DNA of 35,757 nt from Streptomyces nanshensis. GTDB taxonomy: Bacteria > Actinomycetota > Actinomycetes > Streptomycetales > Streptomycetaceae. Location of the stretch: the NCBI RefSeq assembly GCF_001751255.1, contig NZ_LJGW01000156.1, positions 2,553-38,309 on the forward strand, read 5' to 3'. Below are positions 9,509 to 16,424 of this stretch, in pieces (the stretch's first letter is position 1; each line of letters begins with the position of its first letter). The notes beneath the pieces are model-generated. The model was given only the letters and a program-made list of their open reading frames with translations. It had not been told where the DNA came from and made no database searches. The position numbers were made by a program, and so were the translations under genes.

Positions 9509-10231
9509 ATGTTCAACAAGACAGTCGCACGGCTCACCTACAAGGCGCTCCTGGGGCGCCGCCGGGCGCTGCTGCTGTGCGCGCTCCCGCTGCTGCTGAT
9601 CGTGGTCGCCGTCGCCGTACGTCTCCTCGGGGACGTGGACGACGACGTCACCAAGCAGCTCCTCGGCGGCTTCGCGATGGCCACGATCGTCCCGCTGATC
9701 GGCGTCGTCGCCGGTACGGGGGCGATCGGCCCGGAGATCGACGACGGCTCGGTCGTCTATCTGCTGGCCAAGCCGGCCCGGCGCTCCAGCATCGTCGTCA
9801 CGAAGCTGCTGGTGGCGATCGGCGTGACGGTCGTCTTCTCGGCGGTCCCCACCTTCGTCGCGGGGTATGTCCTCAACGGCGACAGCCAGCAGATCGCCTC
9901 GGCCTACGCGGTCGCCGCGGCCGCGGCCTCCGTGGCCTACAGCGCGCTGTTCCTGCTGCTGGGCACGGTCTCCCGGCACGCGGTCGTCATCGGCCTCGTC
10001 TACGCCCTGATCTGGGAGGCCCTCTTCGGGAACCTGGTGCCGGGCGCACGGGAGCTGTCCGTGCAGCAGTGGGCGCTGACGCTGGCGCAGAAGGTCGGCG
10101 GCAGCGGCGCCGGGATCACCTCCGAGGTGGGCACGGCGACCGGTGTGACGCTGCTCGTCGTCGCCACCGTCGGCGGCGCCTGGTATGCGAGCCGCAGGCT
10201 GCGCGCCTTCACGCTCGCCGGCGAGGAGTAG
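9509..10231 (+). CDS. ABC transporter permease (second of two)
   Basis: 240 aa, ABC-2 type with about six membrane segments (around 21-38, 54-75, 97-120, 130-155, 158-172 and 210-228). It is shorter than the first permease and lacks that protein's long N-terminus. The start at ATG 9509 follows AAGGGAG by about 6 nt and lies 12 bp after the second ATPase. The motif EIDDGSVVYLLAKPARRSSIV matches the conserved cytoplasmic loop of these permeases. The stop codon sits in the first copy of an 11-bp tandem repeat. Confidence 0.9.
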   Translation: MFNKTVARLTYKALLGRRRALLLCALPLLLIVVAVAVRLLGDVDDDVTKQLLGGFAMATIVPLIGVVAGTGAIGPEIDDGSVVYLLAKPARRSSIVVTKLLVAIGVTVVFSAVPTFVAGYVLNGDSQQIASAYAVAAAAASVAYSALFLLLGTVSRHAVVIGLVYALIWEALFGNLVPGARELSVQQWALTLAQKVGGSGAGITSEVGTATGVTLLVVATVGGAWYASRRLRAFTLAGEE

Positions 10232-10253
10232 GCGAGGAGTAGGCGAGGAGTAA
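10221..10253. repeat. Three tandem copies of an 11-bp unit across a stop codon
   Basis: The unit GGCGAGGAGTA is repeated three times without spacer. The first copy encodes the last residues and the TAG stop of the second permease; the other two lie in the 3' untranslated part. It looks like a simple slippage duplication. Confidence 0.85.
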
Positions 10254-10285
10254 GGCCAGCGGCGTCGCCCGCCCGTCCGCCTGTA

Positions 10286-10334
10286 CGCGGGGTGGGGGCT
10301 ACGGTCACCCGTGACCGTAGCCCCCACCCCCGCG
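10286..10334 (+). terminator. Long near-perfect hairpin ending the ABC operon
   Basis: The arms 10286-10308 and 10311-10334 are complementary over 23 bp with one bulged base and only 2 nt between them. It is very G/C-rich and lacks a T tract, as is common for Streptomyces terminators. It separates the ABC operon from pheA, which has its own promoter. Being symmetric, it could work in both directions. Confidence 0.85.
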
Positions 10335-10424
10335 TCGTCCGTGCCCGGGGCTTGTCCCGGGTGCGGCCGGGCTTGAGGCCGCCCGGCAGGTGAGACGCCG
10401 CGCGCGCCGCGGTGCGGCCGCGGC

Positions 10425-10430
10425 TAACGT
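10425..10430 (+). promoter_or_regulatory. -10 element of pheA, leaderless-type
   Basis: TAACGT lies exactly 6 bp before the ATG of pheA, and no ribosome binding site is present. The transcript is therefore expected to begin at or next to the A of the ATG. No convincing -35 is visible. Confidence 0.6.
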
Positions 10431-10436
10431 GGCCCC

Positions 10437-11366
10437 ATGCCACCAGCGAGCCGTTTCACCTACCTCGGCCCCGAGGGGACCTTCACCGAGGCCGCACTGC
10501 GCACCCTCCCGGAGACCGCCACCCGCGAACTGACGCCGATGGTCTCCGTGCCGGCCGCACTGGACGCCGTACGCAACGGGGAGGCCGCGGCGGCCTTCGT
10601 CCCCATCGAGAACTCCGTCGAGGGCGGCGTGACGGCGACCCTCGACGAACTCGCGGGCGGACGGCCGCTGATGATCTACCGCGAGGTGCTGCTGCCCATC
10701 GCCTTCGCGCTGCTCGCCCGCCCCGGCACCACGCTGGAGGGCATCAAGACGGTCACCGGCCACCCGGTGGCGCAGCCGCAGGTGCGGCGCTGGGTCGCGG
10801 ACAACCTGCCGTACGCGCTGTGGGAGTCCGCCGCGTCCAACGCCGACGGCGCCCGGCTGGTGCAGGAGGGGCGCTACGACGCCGCGTTCGCCGGGGAGTT
10901 CGCCGCGGCGACGTACGGTCTGGAGCCCCTGGTGACGGACATCCACGACGCCGACAACGCCGCCACGCGCTTCGTCCTCGTGGGACGGCCCGCGCGGCCC
11001 GCGGCGCCGACCGGCTCGGACAAGACGTCCGTCGTCTTCTGGCTGCGCGACGACCATCCGGGCGCGCTGCTGGAGGTGCTCCAGGAGTTCGCGTCGCGCG
11101 GCGTGAACATGATGCGCATCGAGTCGCGGCCCACAGGCGAGGGCATCGGCCGCTACTGCTTCTCGGTCGACTGCGAGGGCCACCTGCAGGACCGCCGGGT
11201 GGGGGACGTGCTCATGGGACTCAAGCGCGCCTGCGAGCAGGTGCGGTATCTCGGCTCGTATCCCCGTGCGGACGGCGGGCGTTCGGGAGAGCGGCCCGGC
11301 ACGACGGACGCGGAGTTCATGGAGGCGGCCGACTGGCTGGCGCGCTGTCTGGACGGACGGGGCTGA
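10437..11366 (+). CDS. pheA: Prephenate dehydratase
   Basis: 309 aa monofunctional enzyme converting prephenate to phenylpyruvate in phenylalanine synthesis. It begins with the family pattern YLGPEGTFTEAA, carries FVPIENSVEGGV near residue 60 and the catalytic TRF in NAATRFVLVG near residue 180. Residues ~195-280 are an ACT domain with the Phe-binding motif IESRP, so feedback inhibition by phenylalanine is expected. No chorismate mutase domain is fused. The start is the ATG directly after a -10-like TAACGT, a leaderless layout. The stop codon lies in a 13-14-bp tandem repeat. The gene is next to serS, as in other Streptomyces. Confidence 0.95.
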   Translation: MPPASRFTYLGPEGTFTEAALRTLPETATRELTPMVSVPAALDAVRNGEAAAAFVPIENSVEGGVTATLDELAGGRPLMIYREVLLPIAFALLARPGTTLEGIKTVTGHPVAQPQVRRWVADNLPYALWESAASNADGARLVQEGRYDAAFAGEFAAATYGLEPLVTDIHDADNAATRFVLVGRPARPAAPTGSDKTSVVFWLRDDHPGALLEVLQEFASRGVNMMRIESRPTGEGIGRYCFSVDCEGHLQDRRVGDVLMGLKRACEQVRYLGSYPRADGGRSGERPGTTDAEFMEAADWLARCLDGRG

Positions 11367-11391
11367 CGGACGGGGCTTGACGGACGGGGCA
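11352..11391. repeat. Tandem 13-14-bp repeat across the pheA stop codon
   Basis: GACGGACGGGGC with a 1-2-nt tail occurs three times (11352-11364, 11365-11378, 11379-11391). The TGA of pheA spans the junction of copies one and two. A partial copy and a (GTCTGCGGTC)2 repeat follow to about 11440. Confidence 0.85.
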
Positions 11392-11468
11392 GGGCGACGG
11401 GGTTCGTCAGCGGCCGTCTGCGGTCGTCTGCGGTCGTCCGCGAACGGGCTCCGGTGCAGCCCGCAGAG

Positions 11469-11816
11469 TTATCCACAGGGTCTCGGGCGGGCTGTGCACA
11501 ACTCCCCGTAACGAAACGGGCGTTATCGACAAAGCAGCATGAAGACCCCAAAGCAGTTCACAGGGTGTTCAGTCCGCCTTCGTCACGGCAACTCTCCTTG
11601 ATCACACTTCTGTGGGAGTCAACCCCGCTCGAATGAGTGCTTATTGCAGGTTTGTGACGGGATTTCCCGGGTGGTCGCCGATTCCCAGGAACGATCTCTT
11701 CCACTGTCCACAACCCCGTGCGGACCGCTGTGGATAAGCATCCGGCGGACCGTCGAAGCTGTGGATAAGTCGGTGGACACTCCGTCGCCCTCCCCGCCTC
11801 AACTCCCTGTGGACAA
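11469..11816. promoter_or_regulatory. Cluster of DnaA boxes
   Basis: Perfect matches to TT(A/G)TCCACA: 11469-11477 (+, TTATCCACA), 11729-11737 (-, TTATCCACA), 11760-11768 (-, TTATCCACA) and 11808-11816 (-, TTGTCCACA). One-mismatch sites: 11493-11501 (-, TTGTGCACA), 11523-11531 (+, TTATCGACA) and 11704-11712 (+, CTGTCCACA). Weaker sites are GTGTCCACC (11772-11780, -) and GTGTCCACG (11887-11895). The two middle perfect sites are 31 bp apart, close to three helical turns. In Streptomyces, DnaA binds such 9-mers at oriC and at non-origin clusters that titrate DnaA. There is no dnaA or dnaN here, so this is not oriC itself. Function is inference from site density. Confidence 0.85.
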
Positions 11817-11900
11817 CGGTGACATGGCTGGTAGGACCGGTACGGCAGGCGCTCACGTCCACCCGTCGCAGGGCCGTAACTCGCCTGTGTCCACGCCCGG

Positions 11901-11920
11901 TTGCGGAGGAAAGTCCGCAA
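11901..11920. other. Small perfect stem-loop upstream of serS
   Basis: TTGCGGA (11901-11907) and TCCGCAA (11914-11920) form a 7-bp stem with a 6-nt loop. It lies upstream of the serS -10, so it is not in the serS leader if that mRNA is leaderless. Its role is unknown. Confidence 0.5.
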
Positions 11921-11986
11921 TGTCCCGAAGATCACGGGGAGTTCGCCGCGCCGTGGTACTCGGTCGAGCCGGCGCGGACCCACCGG

Positions 11987-11992
11987 TACCCT
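11987..11992 (+). promoter_or_regulatory. -10 element of serS, leaderless-type
   Basis: TACCCT stands 6 bp before the GTG of serS, the same distance as TAACGT before pheA. There is no ribosome binding site between them. No clear -35 is seen. Confidence 0.55.
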
Positions 11993-11998
11993 GACGGG

Positions 11999-13276
11999 GT
12001 GATTGACCTCCGAGTGCTCCGTGACGACCCCGACCGTGTCCGTGCCTCCCAGCGCGCCCGTGGCGAGGACGTCGGCATCGTCGACGCCCTGCTCTCCGCC
12101 GACGAGCGTCGGCGGTCGTCCGGCGTCAGGTTCGACGAACTGCGCTCCGAGCAGAAGCAGCTCGGCAAGCTGATCCCCAAGGCCGACGGCGAGGAGAAGG
12201 CCGGGCTGCTGAAGAAGGCCGGCGAACTCTCCGCCGCCGTGAAGGCCGCGGACGCCGAGCAGGACGAGGCCGCCGAGGAGACCCAGCGTCTGCTGAGGCA
12301 GCTCGGCAACGTCGTATACCCCGACGTACCGGTGGGGGGCGAGGAGGACTTCACCGTCCGCGAGACGATCGGCACGCGGCGCGACTTCGCCGCCGAGGGC
12401 TTCGAACCCAAGGACCACCTCGAACTCGGCCAACTGCTCGGCGCGATCGACGTCGAGCGCGGTGCGAAGGTCTCCGGCTCGCGCTTCTACTACCTCACCG
12501 GCGTGGGCGCCCTGCTCGAACTCGCCCTGGTCAACGCCGCGATCGCCCAGGCCACCGCGGCGGGCTTCACGCCCATGCTGACGCCGGCGCTGGTGAAGCC
12601 GCAGACGATGGAGGGCACCGGCTTCCTCGGCCAGGCCGCGCAGGACGTCTACCACCTGGAGAAGGACGACCTCTATCTGGTCGGCACCTCCGAAGTCCCC
12701 CTCGCCGGCTACCACATGGACGAGATCATCGACGCGTCCCGGCTGCCGCTGCGCTACGCCGCCTTCTCGCCGTGCTTCCGGCGCGAGGCCGGCTCGTACG
12801 GGAAGGACACCCGCGGGATCTTCCGGGTCCACCAGTTCGACAAGGTCGAGATGTTCTCCTACGTCGCTCCCGGCGAGTCCGAGGCGGAGCATCTGCGCCT
12901 GCTGGAGTGGGAGAAGCAGTGGCTGACCGGCCTCGAACTGCCCTTCCAGGTCATCGACGTGGCGACCGGCGACCTCGGCTCCTCCGCCGCCCGCAAGTAC
13001 GACTGCGAGGCGTGGGTTCCGACGCAGGGCAAGTACCGCGAGGTGACGTCGACGTCGGACTGCACCGAGTTCCAGTCGCGGCGGCTGTCGATCCGGATGC
13101 GCGAGGGGAAGCAGGTGCGTCCGCTGGCGACGCTCAACGGCACGCTGTGCGCGGTGCCCCGCACCATCGTCGCGCTGCTGGAGAACCACCAGCAGGCGGA
13201 CGGCTCGGTGCGCGTGCCCGAACTGCTGCGTCCGTATCTGGGCGGGCGGGAGCTTCTGGAGCCGGTGGCCGCGTGA
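11999..13276 (+). CDS. serS: Seryl-tRNA synthetase
   Basis: 425 aa class II aminoacyl-tRNA synthetase that charges tRNA-Ser. It starts [18 protein letters not shown], the usual SerS N-terminus, followed by the long coiled-coil tRNA-binding arm (residues ~30-105). Class II motif 2 is seen in [19 protein letters not shown] and motif 3 in [19 protein letters not shown] near the C-terminus. GTG 11999 is chosen because homology begins there and the -10 element is 6 bp upstream; earlier in-frame starts extend into the non-coding gap. The stop overlaps the next start as GTGA. Confidence 0.97.
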   Translation: MIDLRVLRDDPDRVRASQRARGEDVGIVDALLSADERRRSSGVRFDELRSEQKQLGKLIPKADGEEKAGLLKKAGELSAAVKAADAEQDEAAEETQRLLRQLGNVVYPDVPVGGEEDFTVRETIGTRRDFAAEGFEPKDHLELGQLLGAIDVERGAKVSGSRFYYLTGVGALLELALVNAAIAQATAAGFTPMLTPALVKPQTMEGTGFLGQAAQDVYHLEKDDLYLVGTSEVPLAGYHMDEIIDASRLPLRYAAFSPCFRREAGSYGKDTRGIFRVHQFDKVEMFSYVAPGESEAEHLRLLEWEKQWLTGLELPFQVIDVATGDLGSSAARKYDCEAWVPTQGKYREVTSTSDCTEFQSRRLSIRMREGKQVRPLATLNGTLCAVPRTIVALLENHQQADGSVRVPELLRPYLGGRELLEPVAA

Positions 13277-14130
13277 ACGGCGAGCCCGGCCTCGTCCGCG
13301 AGCCGGAAGGCTCCGCCGGCGAACGCCCTTTCCCGTACCGGCTGATCGCGACCGACCTCGACGGCACACTGCTGCGCGAGGACGGAACGGTCTCCTCCCG
13401 TACGCGTGCGGCGCTCGCCGAGGCGGCCCGGCGGGGCGTCGCCCACATCGTGGTGACGGGGCGTGCCGTCCCGTGGACGAAGGACGTCCTGGCCGGGCTC
13501 GGCTACACGGGGCTGGCCGTGTGCGGGCAGGGCGCACAGGTCTACGACGCGGGCGCGGAGCGCGTCCTGACGTCGGTGACCCTCGACCGGCAACTGGCAC
13601 GGCTCGCGGTGAGCAAGATCGAGGCCGAGACGGGCGATGCGCTGCTGATCGCGGCCTCGCAGGGCGGCGCCGACGGCGACGTACTGGTCGGCCCCGGCTA
13701 CCGCGAGCAGGGCAAGGGCCTCCCCGCGGTGCGCTGCGCCGACATGGAGGAGCTGTGGGCGGCCCCGCTGAACAAGCTCTATCTCCAGCATCCGCGCCTG
13801 AGCGACGACGCGTTGGCGAAGGCGGCGCGGGAGGTGGCGGGCGACCTGGTGAGCATCACGGTCTCGGGCGAGGACCTGGTGGAGATGCTGCCGCTGGGGC
13901 TCAGCAAGGCGAAGGGCCTGGCGATCGCGGCCCGGCGGCTGGGCGTCTCCGCACGGGAGACGATCGCCTTCGGCGACATGCCGAACGACGTCCCCATGTT
14001 CGGATGGGCGGCGCACGGCGTCGCGATGGCCGGGGCGCATCCCGAACTCCTCGCCGTGGCCGACGAGATCACCGCATCCAACGACGCCGACGGCATCGCC
14101 GTGGTCCTGGAGCGGCTGCTCGCGCAGTGA
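13273..14130 (+). CDS. HAD-superfamily hydrolase, Cof-type
   Basis: 285 aa phosphatase-like protein of the HAD IIB (Cof) subfamily. All four motifs are present: DLDGTLL (motif I, near residue 34), VVTGR (motif II), the Lys in [10 protein letters not shown] (motif III) and [11 protein letters not shown] (motif IV, near residue 236). The cap domain lies between motifs II and III. GTG 13273 overlaps the serS stop (GTGA), so it is translationally coupled to serS. The substrate is probably a sugar phosphate or nucleotide-like phosphate; nothing links it specifically to tRNA charging. Confidence 0.92.
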   Translation: MNGEPGLVREPEGSAGERPFPYRLIATDLDGTLLREDGTVSSRTRAALAEAARRGVAHIVVTGRAVPWTKDVLAGLGYTGLAVCGQGAQVYDAGAERVLTSVTLDRQLARLAVSKIEAETGDALLIAASQGGADGDVLVGPGYREQGKGLPAVRCADMEELWAAPLNKLYLQHPRLSDDALAKAAREVAGDLVSITVSGEDLVEMLPLGLSKAKGLAIAARRLGVSARETIAFGDMPNDVPMFGWAAHGVAMAGAHPELLAVADEITASNDADGIAVVLERLLAQ

Positions 14131-14154
14131 ACGGGCGCCTGGCGCGGGCCCGTT
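14130..14154 (+). terminator. Hairpin after the serS-HAD operon
   Basis: AACGGGC (14130-14136) and GCCCGTT (14148-14154) pair perfectly around an 11-nt loop. The first arm overlaps the last base of the HAD stop codon. Confidence 0.6.
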
Positions 14155-14404
14155 GACGTACCGGTGCGTACGCCGCGACCGTGACGTATAGGACTATCCG
14201 CTCGTTCGACCAAGTGCGCGGAGGCGACTGGAGTACGTGGCGACGAGAGTCCGTGAAGTGGTGGTGGCCGGCCTTGCCCGGTAGTGCAGTACGTGGGAAT
14301 ACATGAGCTGATCTCCGCTCCTGGCTCCTGGATACGGACCCCGAGGCCCTGGGTGAACGGGCCTCCCTCGTCATGTCCGTACGACCCCCAGGAGGGGTTT
14401 CTTC

Positions 14405-15088
14405 GTGTACAGCGAATCCGTGCTGATCGAATCGCGCAGCCTGCGCTCCGGGATGGGCCACAAGGTCGAAGTCCTCGACAAGGTCAAGGCGTTGGCGCTG
14501 TCCGCCGACGGCATCCACGCGACGACGCGGGACGTCGCGGAGTACTTCGAGGTGGGCGATCAGGCTGTGTACAACTTGCTGAGCCGTCACCGTGAAGAGC
14601 TGGAAAGCAACGGCCTGCGCGTGCTGCGAGGCGCTGAGCTGCGGGAATATCTCACACTCAAGTTGAGTGTTACATCCGAGGCCGCTGAAAGTTATCCACA
14701 GAGGCGGCCGCACCTCGCCGTCTACACCCGGCGCACCGTCCTCAACGTCGCCATGCTGCTGCGGGACAGCGACGTCGCGCGGTGTGTGCGCGCGTATCTG
14801 CTGGACGTCGAGGAGCGTGGCCGTACGACGGCGGCTGCGGCCGGGGAGTCCGAGCGGGTCGCGGAGCTGGACCGGCGGGTGACGGACGTCGAGTCGTCCG
14901 TCACCCGGATCGGCTCCGTGCTCCAGGAGTTGGGCCCCGTCATCGGACGGATGTCGGTACGTCTGGAGCGGATGGACCGGCGGATGGAGGAGATGGACCG
15001 CCGGCTGGTCAACACCGAGCGCGTGGTGTGCGCCATGAGCCAGCGCATGGCCCGGTGCGGGCCCGGCTGCGAGCGGTGTGGCGAGTGA
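14405..15088 (+). CDS. Phage antirepressor-like DNA-binding protein with coiled-coil and Cys tail
   Basis: 227 aa. GTG 14405 has a strong site AGGAGGGG (14390-14397) 7 nt upstream. Residues ~20-65 (KVEVLDKVKALALSADGIHA, then TTRDVAEYFEVGDQAVYNLL) look like a helix-turn-helix. Residues ~105-140 (RRTVLNVAMLLRDSDVARCV then RAYLLDVEE) resemble the conserved block of phage antirepressor / RhuM-like proteins. A coiled coil (~150-210) with repeated RMDRRMEEMDRR follows, and the end is CGPGCERCGE, three cysteines that might bind metal. It stands alone beside core genes with no integrase or other phage gene. An internal 17-nt palindrome (14654-14670) and a DnaA box (14692-14700) lie within the gene. 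Function unknown; regulatory role inferred. Confidence 0.8.
   Translation: MYSESVLIESRSLRSGMGHKVEVLDKVKALALSADGIHATTRDVAEYFEVGDQAVYNLLSRHREELESNGLRVLRGAELREYLTLKLSVTSEAAESYPQRRPHLAVYTRRTVLNVAMLLRDSDVARCVRAYLLDVEERGRTTAAAAGESERVAELDRRVTDVESSVTRIGSVLQELGPVIGRMSVRLERMDRRMEEMDRRLVNTERVVCAMSQRMARCGPGCERCGE
14654..14670. promoter_or_regulatory. 17-nt perfect palindrome inside the antirepressor-like gene
   Basis: ACACTCAA-G-TTGAGTGT, two perfect 8-nt arms around one base, in an A/T-richer patch of the coding sequence. It has the form of an operator. Coding constraint alone does not explain it. Confidence 0.55.
14692..14700 (+). promoter_or_regulatory. Isolated DnaA box within a gene
   Basis: TTATCCACA, a perfect match, 21 bp after the 17-nt palindrome, in the reading frame of the antirepressor-like protein (codons for S-Y-P-Q). 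It may be chance, but such sites are rare in G/C-rich DNA. Confidence 0.45.
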
Positions 15089-15117
15089 CGTCCGGCTGAA
15101 TTTGGTACGGGTCCGGG

Positions 15118-16107
15118 TCACCCGGCCTCGCCGGGGGCGGCGTCGGCACCGTAGAGCGCGGTCACCGACGCCGCCGCCCGAACCAACTCCTCGCGGGCGG
15201 CGGCCGGTTCGAGCACTTCGACGTCGTCCCCGAACTGCAGGAGCTGGCGTACGGCGCGCAGCATCGGATACGCCAGCTCCACCGGAACCCACTCATCCGG
15301 TTCCGGCTCCGGCTCCGGGCGCCCGTCCAGGACGAACGGGCCGACGATGCGCCGGAACAACTCCAGCCGTGAGCCGCGCACCCGCGCCCTGATCCGTAGG
15401 TGCGCGGGCCGCTCCTCCACCTGGCGCCGCAACGCCTCCCAGGCGTCGGCCAGTTCGACGCCCTCCCTGCGCCGCACCGGCTCCTGCGTCACGGCCGCCT
15501 CCAGGACCCGGTCCACGCGGAAGAGCTGCGCCGTACCGTCCCGGTCGGCGACCAGATACCAGGTGCCCGCCTTCGCCACCAGCCCGTACGGATCGACGGT
15601 GTACGTGTTGACGGACCTCGCGCCGCCGTGCCGGTAGTCGATGCGCAGCCGGCGGTCCGTGAAGACCGCCGTGCCCAAGGTGTCGAGGTCGACGGAGGGC
15701 CGCGGTCCGGCCAGCCAGCGGTCCGGATCGACGAGGATGCGGCGGCTGGTGAGTTCGGCGGCGGGCCGGTGCGGCGCGGGCAGGGCGGCCATCACCTTGC
15801 GCAGCGCCGAGCCGAGCGCCCCGTCCAGTCCGAGGGCGGAGTGCGCGCCCTGGGCGGCGAGGACGAAGAGCGCGCGGGCCTCGTCCGAGGTGAGCCCGGT
15901 GACGTCCGTACGGAATCCCGGGAGCAGCGCGATGCCGCCGTGCCGGCCGCGTTCCGCGTAGACGGGGACGCCCGCGGTCGAGAGGGCGTCGACGTCGCGG
16001 TAGATCGTGCGCGTGGAGACCTCGAGGCGGCGGGCGAGTTCGTCGGCCGGTACGCGCTCGCGGGTCTGGAGCAGCAGCAGGATCGAGAGCAGACGGTCGG
16101 ACTTCAC
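15118..16107 (-). CDS. WYL-domain (YafY-type) transcriptional regulator
   Basis: 329 aa. Residues 1-60 are a DeoR-like winged helix (KSDRLLSILLLLQTRERVPA, then RRLEVSTRTIYRDVDALS). The WYL domain lies around residues 150-215, here with VAKAGTWYLVADRDG, and a C-terminal WCX extension (~225-315) completes the usual architecture. WYL domains sense small ligands or nucleic acids. I chose GTG 16107 because homology begins at VKSDRLL; there is no strong ribosome binding site. A dyad CCTGAC-N7-GTCAGG (16137-16155) lies 30-48 bp upstream and is the likely autoregulatory operator. The gene is divergent from the TIGR03086-like stub and FAD oxidase, and convergent with the antirepressor-like gene, 29 bp apart with no hairpin. 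Confidence 0.92.
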   Translation of the reverse strand: MKSDRLLSILLLLQTRERVPADELARRLEVSTRTIYRDVDALSTAGVPVYAERGRHGGIALLPGFRTDVTGLTSDEARALFVLAAQGAHSALGLDGALGSALRKVMAALPAPHRPAAELTSRRILVDPDRWLAGPRPSVDLDTLGTAVFTDRRLRIDYRHGGARSVNTYTVDPYGLVAKAGTWYLVADRDGTAQLFRVDRVLEAAVTQEPVRRREGVELADAWEALRRQVEERPAHLRIRARVRGSRLELFRRIVGPFVLDGRPEPEPEPDEWVPVELAYPMLRAVRQLLQFGDDVEVLEPAAAREELVRAAASVTALYGADAAPGEAG

Positions 16108-16136
16108 GTTCGCCAGGATGCCGGGCCGCCAGAAAA

Positions 16137-16155
16137 CCTGACGGCGGATGTCAGG
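16137..16155. promoter_or_regulatory. Candidate operator of the WYL regulator
   Basis: CCTGAC (16137-16142), 7-bp spacer, GTCAGG (16150-16155), flanked symmetrically by AAAA on both sides. It lies in the divergent promoter region just upstream of the regulator start, so it could control both directions. Confidence 0.6.
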
Positions 16156-16220
16156 AAAAGAGGGGAAGGTCTCACCGTCGCCGCCACGGGCAGGCCCCGC
16201 CGCCCGCGCGCAGCGGTCCG

Positions 16221-16280
16221 TCGATCCCTCGATCCCTCGTTCCCATTCCGATCCCGACCCCGATCCCGGCCCCGATCCCG
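16221..16280. repeat. Short GATCCC-type repeats in the divergent promoter region
   Basis: Two copies of GATCCCTC are followed by three or four degenerate 12-bp units of the form CCGATCCCGNCC. They lie between the WYL operator and the ribosome binding site of the stub gene. Confidence 0.6.
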
Positions 16281-16301
16281 ACACTGAACGGAGCTGTAGC
16301 C

Positions 16302-16424
16302 ATGGACCCGTCCCAGGACCCCCGTCCCGTACTCCGCACCGCCACCGCACAGTCGGCGTCCCTCGCCGACGCCGTGGAGCCGGACGCGCTCGCGCTGCCC
16401 ACGCCCTGCGGCGGCCATGTCTGA
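16302..16424 (+). pseudogene. Stub of a TIGR03086-like mycothiol-dependent enzyme
   Basis: A 40-codon frame with a real start: ATG 16302 is preceded by ACGGAG at 8 nt. The peptide begins MDPSQDPRPVLRTATAQSAS and ends LALPTPCGGHV. It matches the first ~38 residues of the TIGR03086/DinB-like family, where PTPC is normally followed by a G-W-D-V-x-x-L type segment and a further ~150 residues including the metal ligands. Here the frame stops at once and runs into the FAD oxidase start. The simplest reading is a deletion that removed the rest of the gene, leaving its promoter, ribosome binding site and N-terminus in front of the oxidase. Recognition is by memory of the family pattern. Confidence 0.6.

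Larger units (their letters stand above)
11367..11998. other. 632-bp non-coding gap between pheA and serS
   Basis: No convincing gene is present. The middle (about 11500-11670) is far richer in A/T than anything nearby. The gap contains the tandem repeats after pheA, the DnaA-box cluster (11469-11816), a small hairpin TTGCGGA/TCCGCAA (11901-11920) and the serS -10 element at its right end. Confidence 0.85.

Noticed and set aside
11819..11998. In-frame upstream extension of serS by 60 codons
   Set aside because: Seryl-tRNA synthetase homology begins at GTG 11999, directly after a -10 element; the extension runs through the non-coding hairpin.
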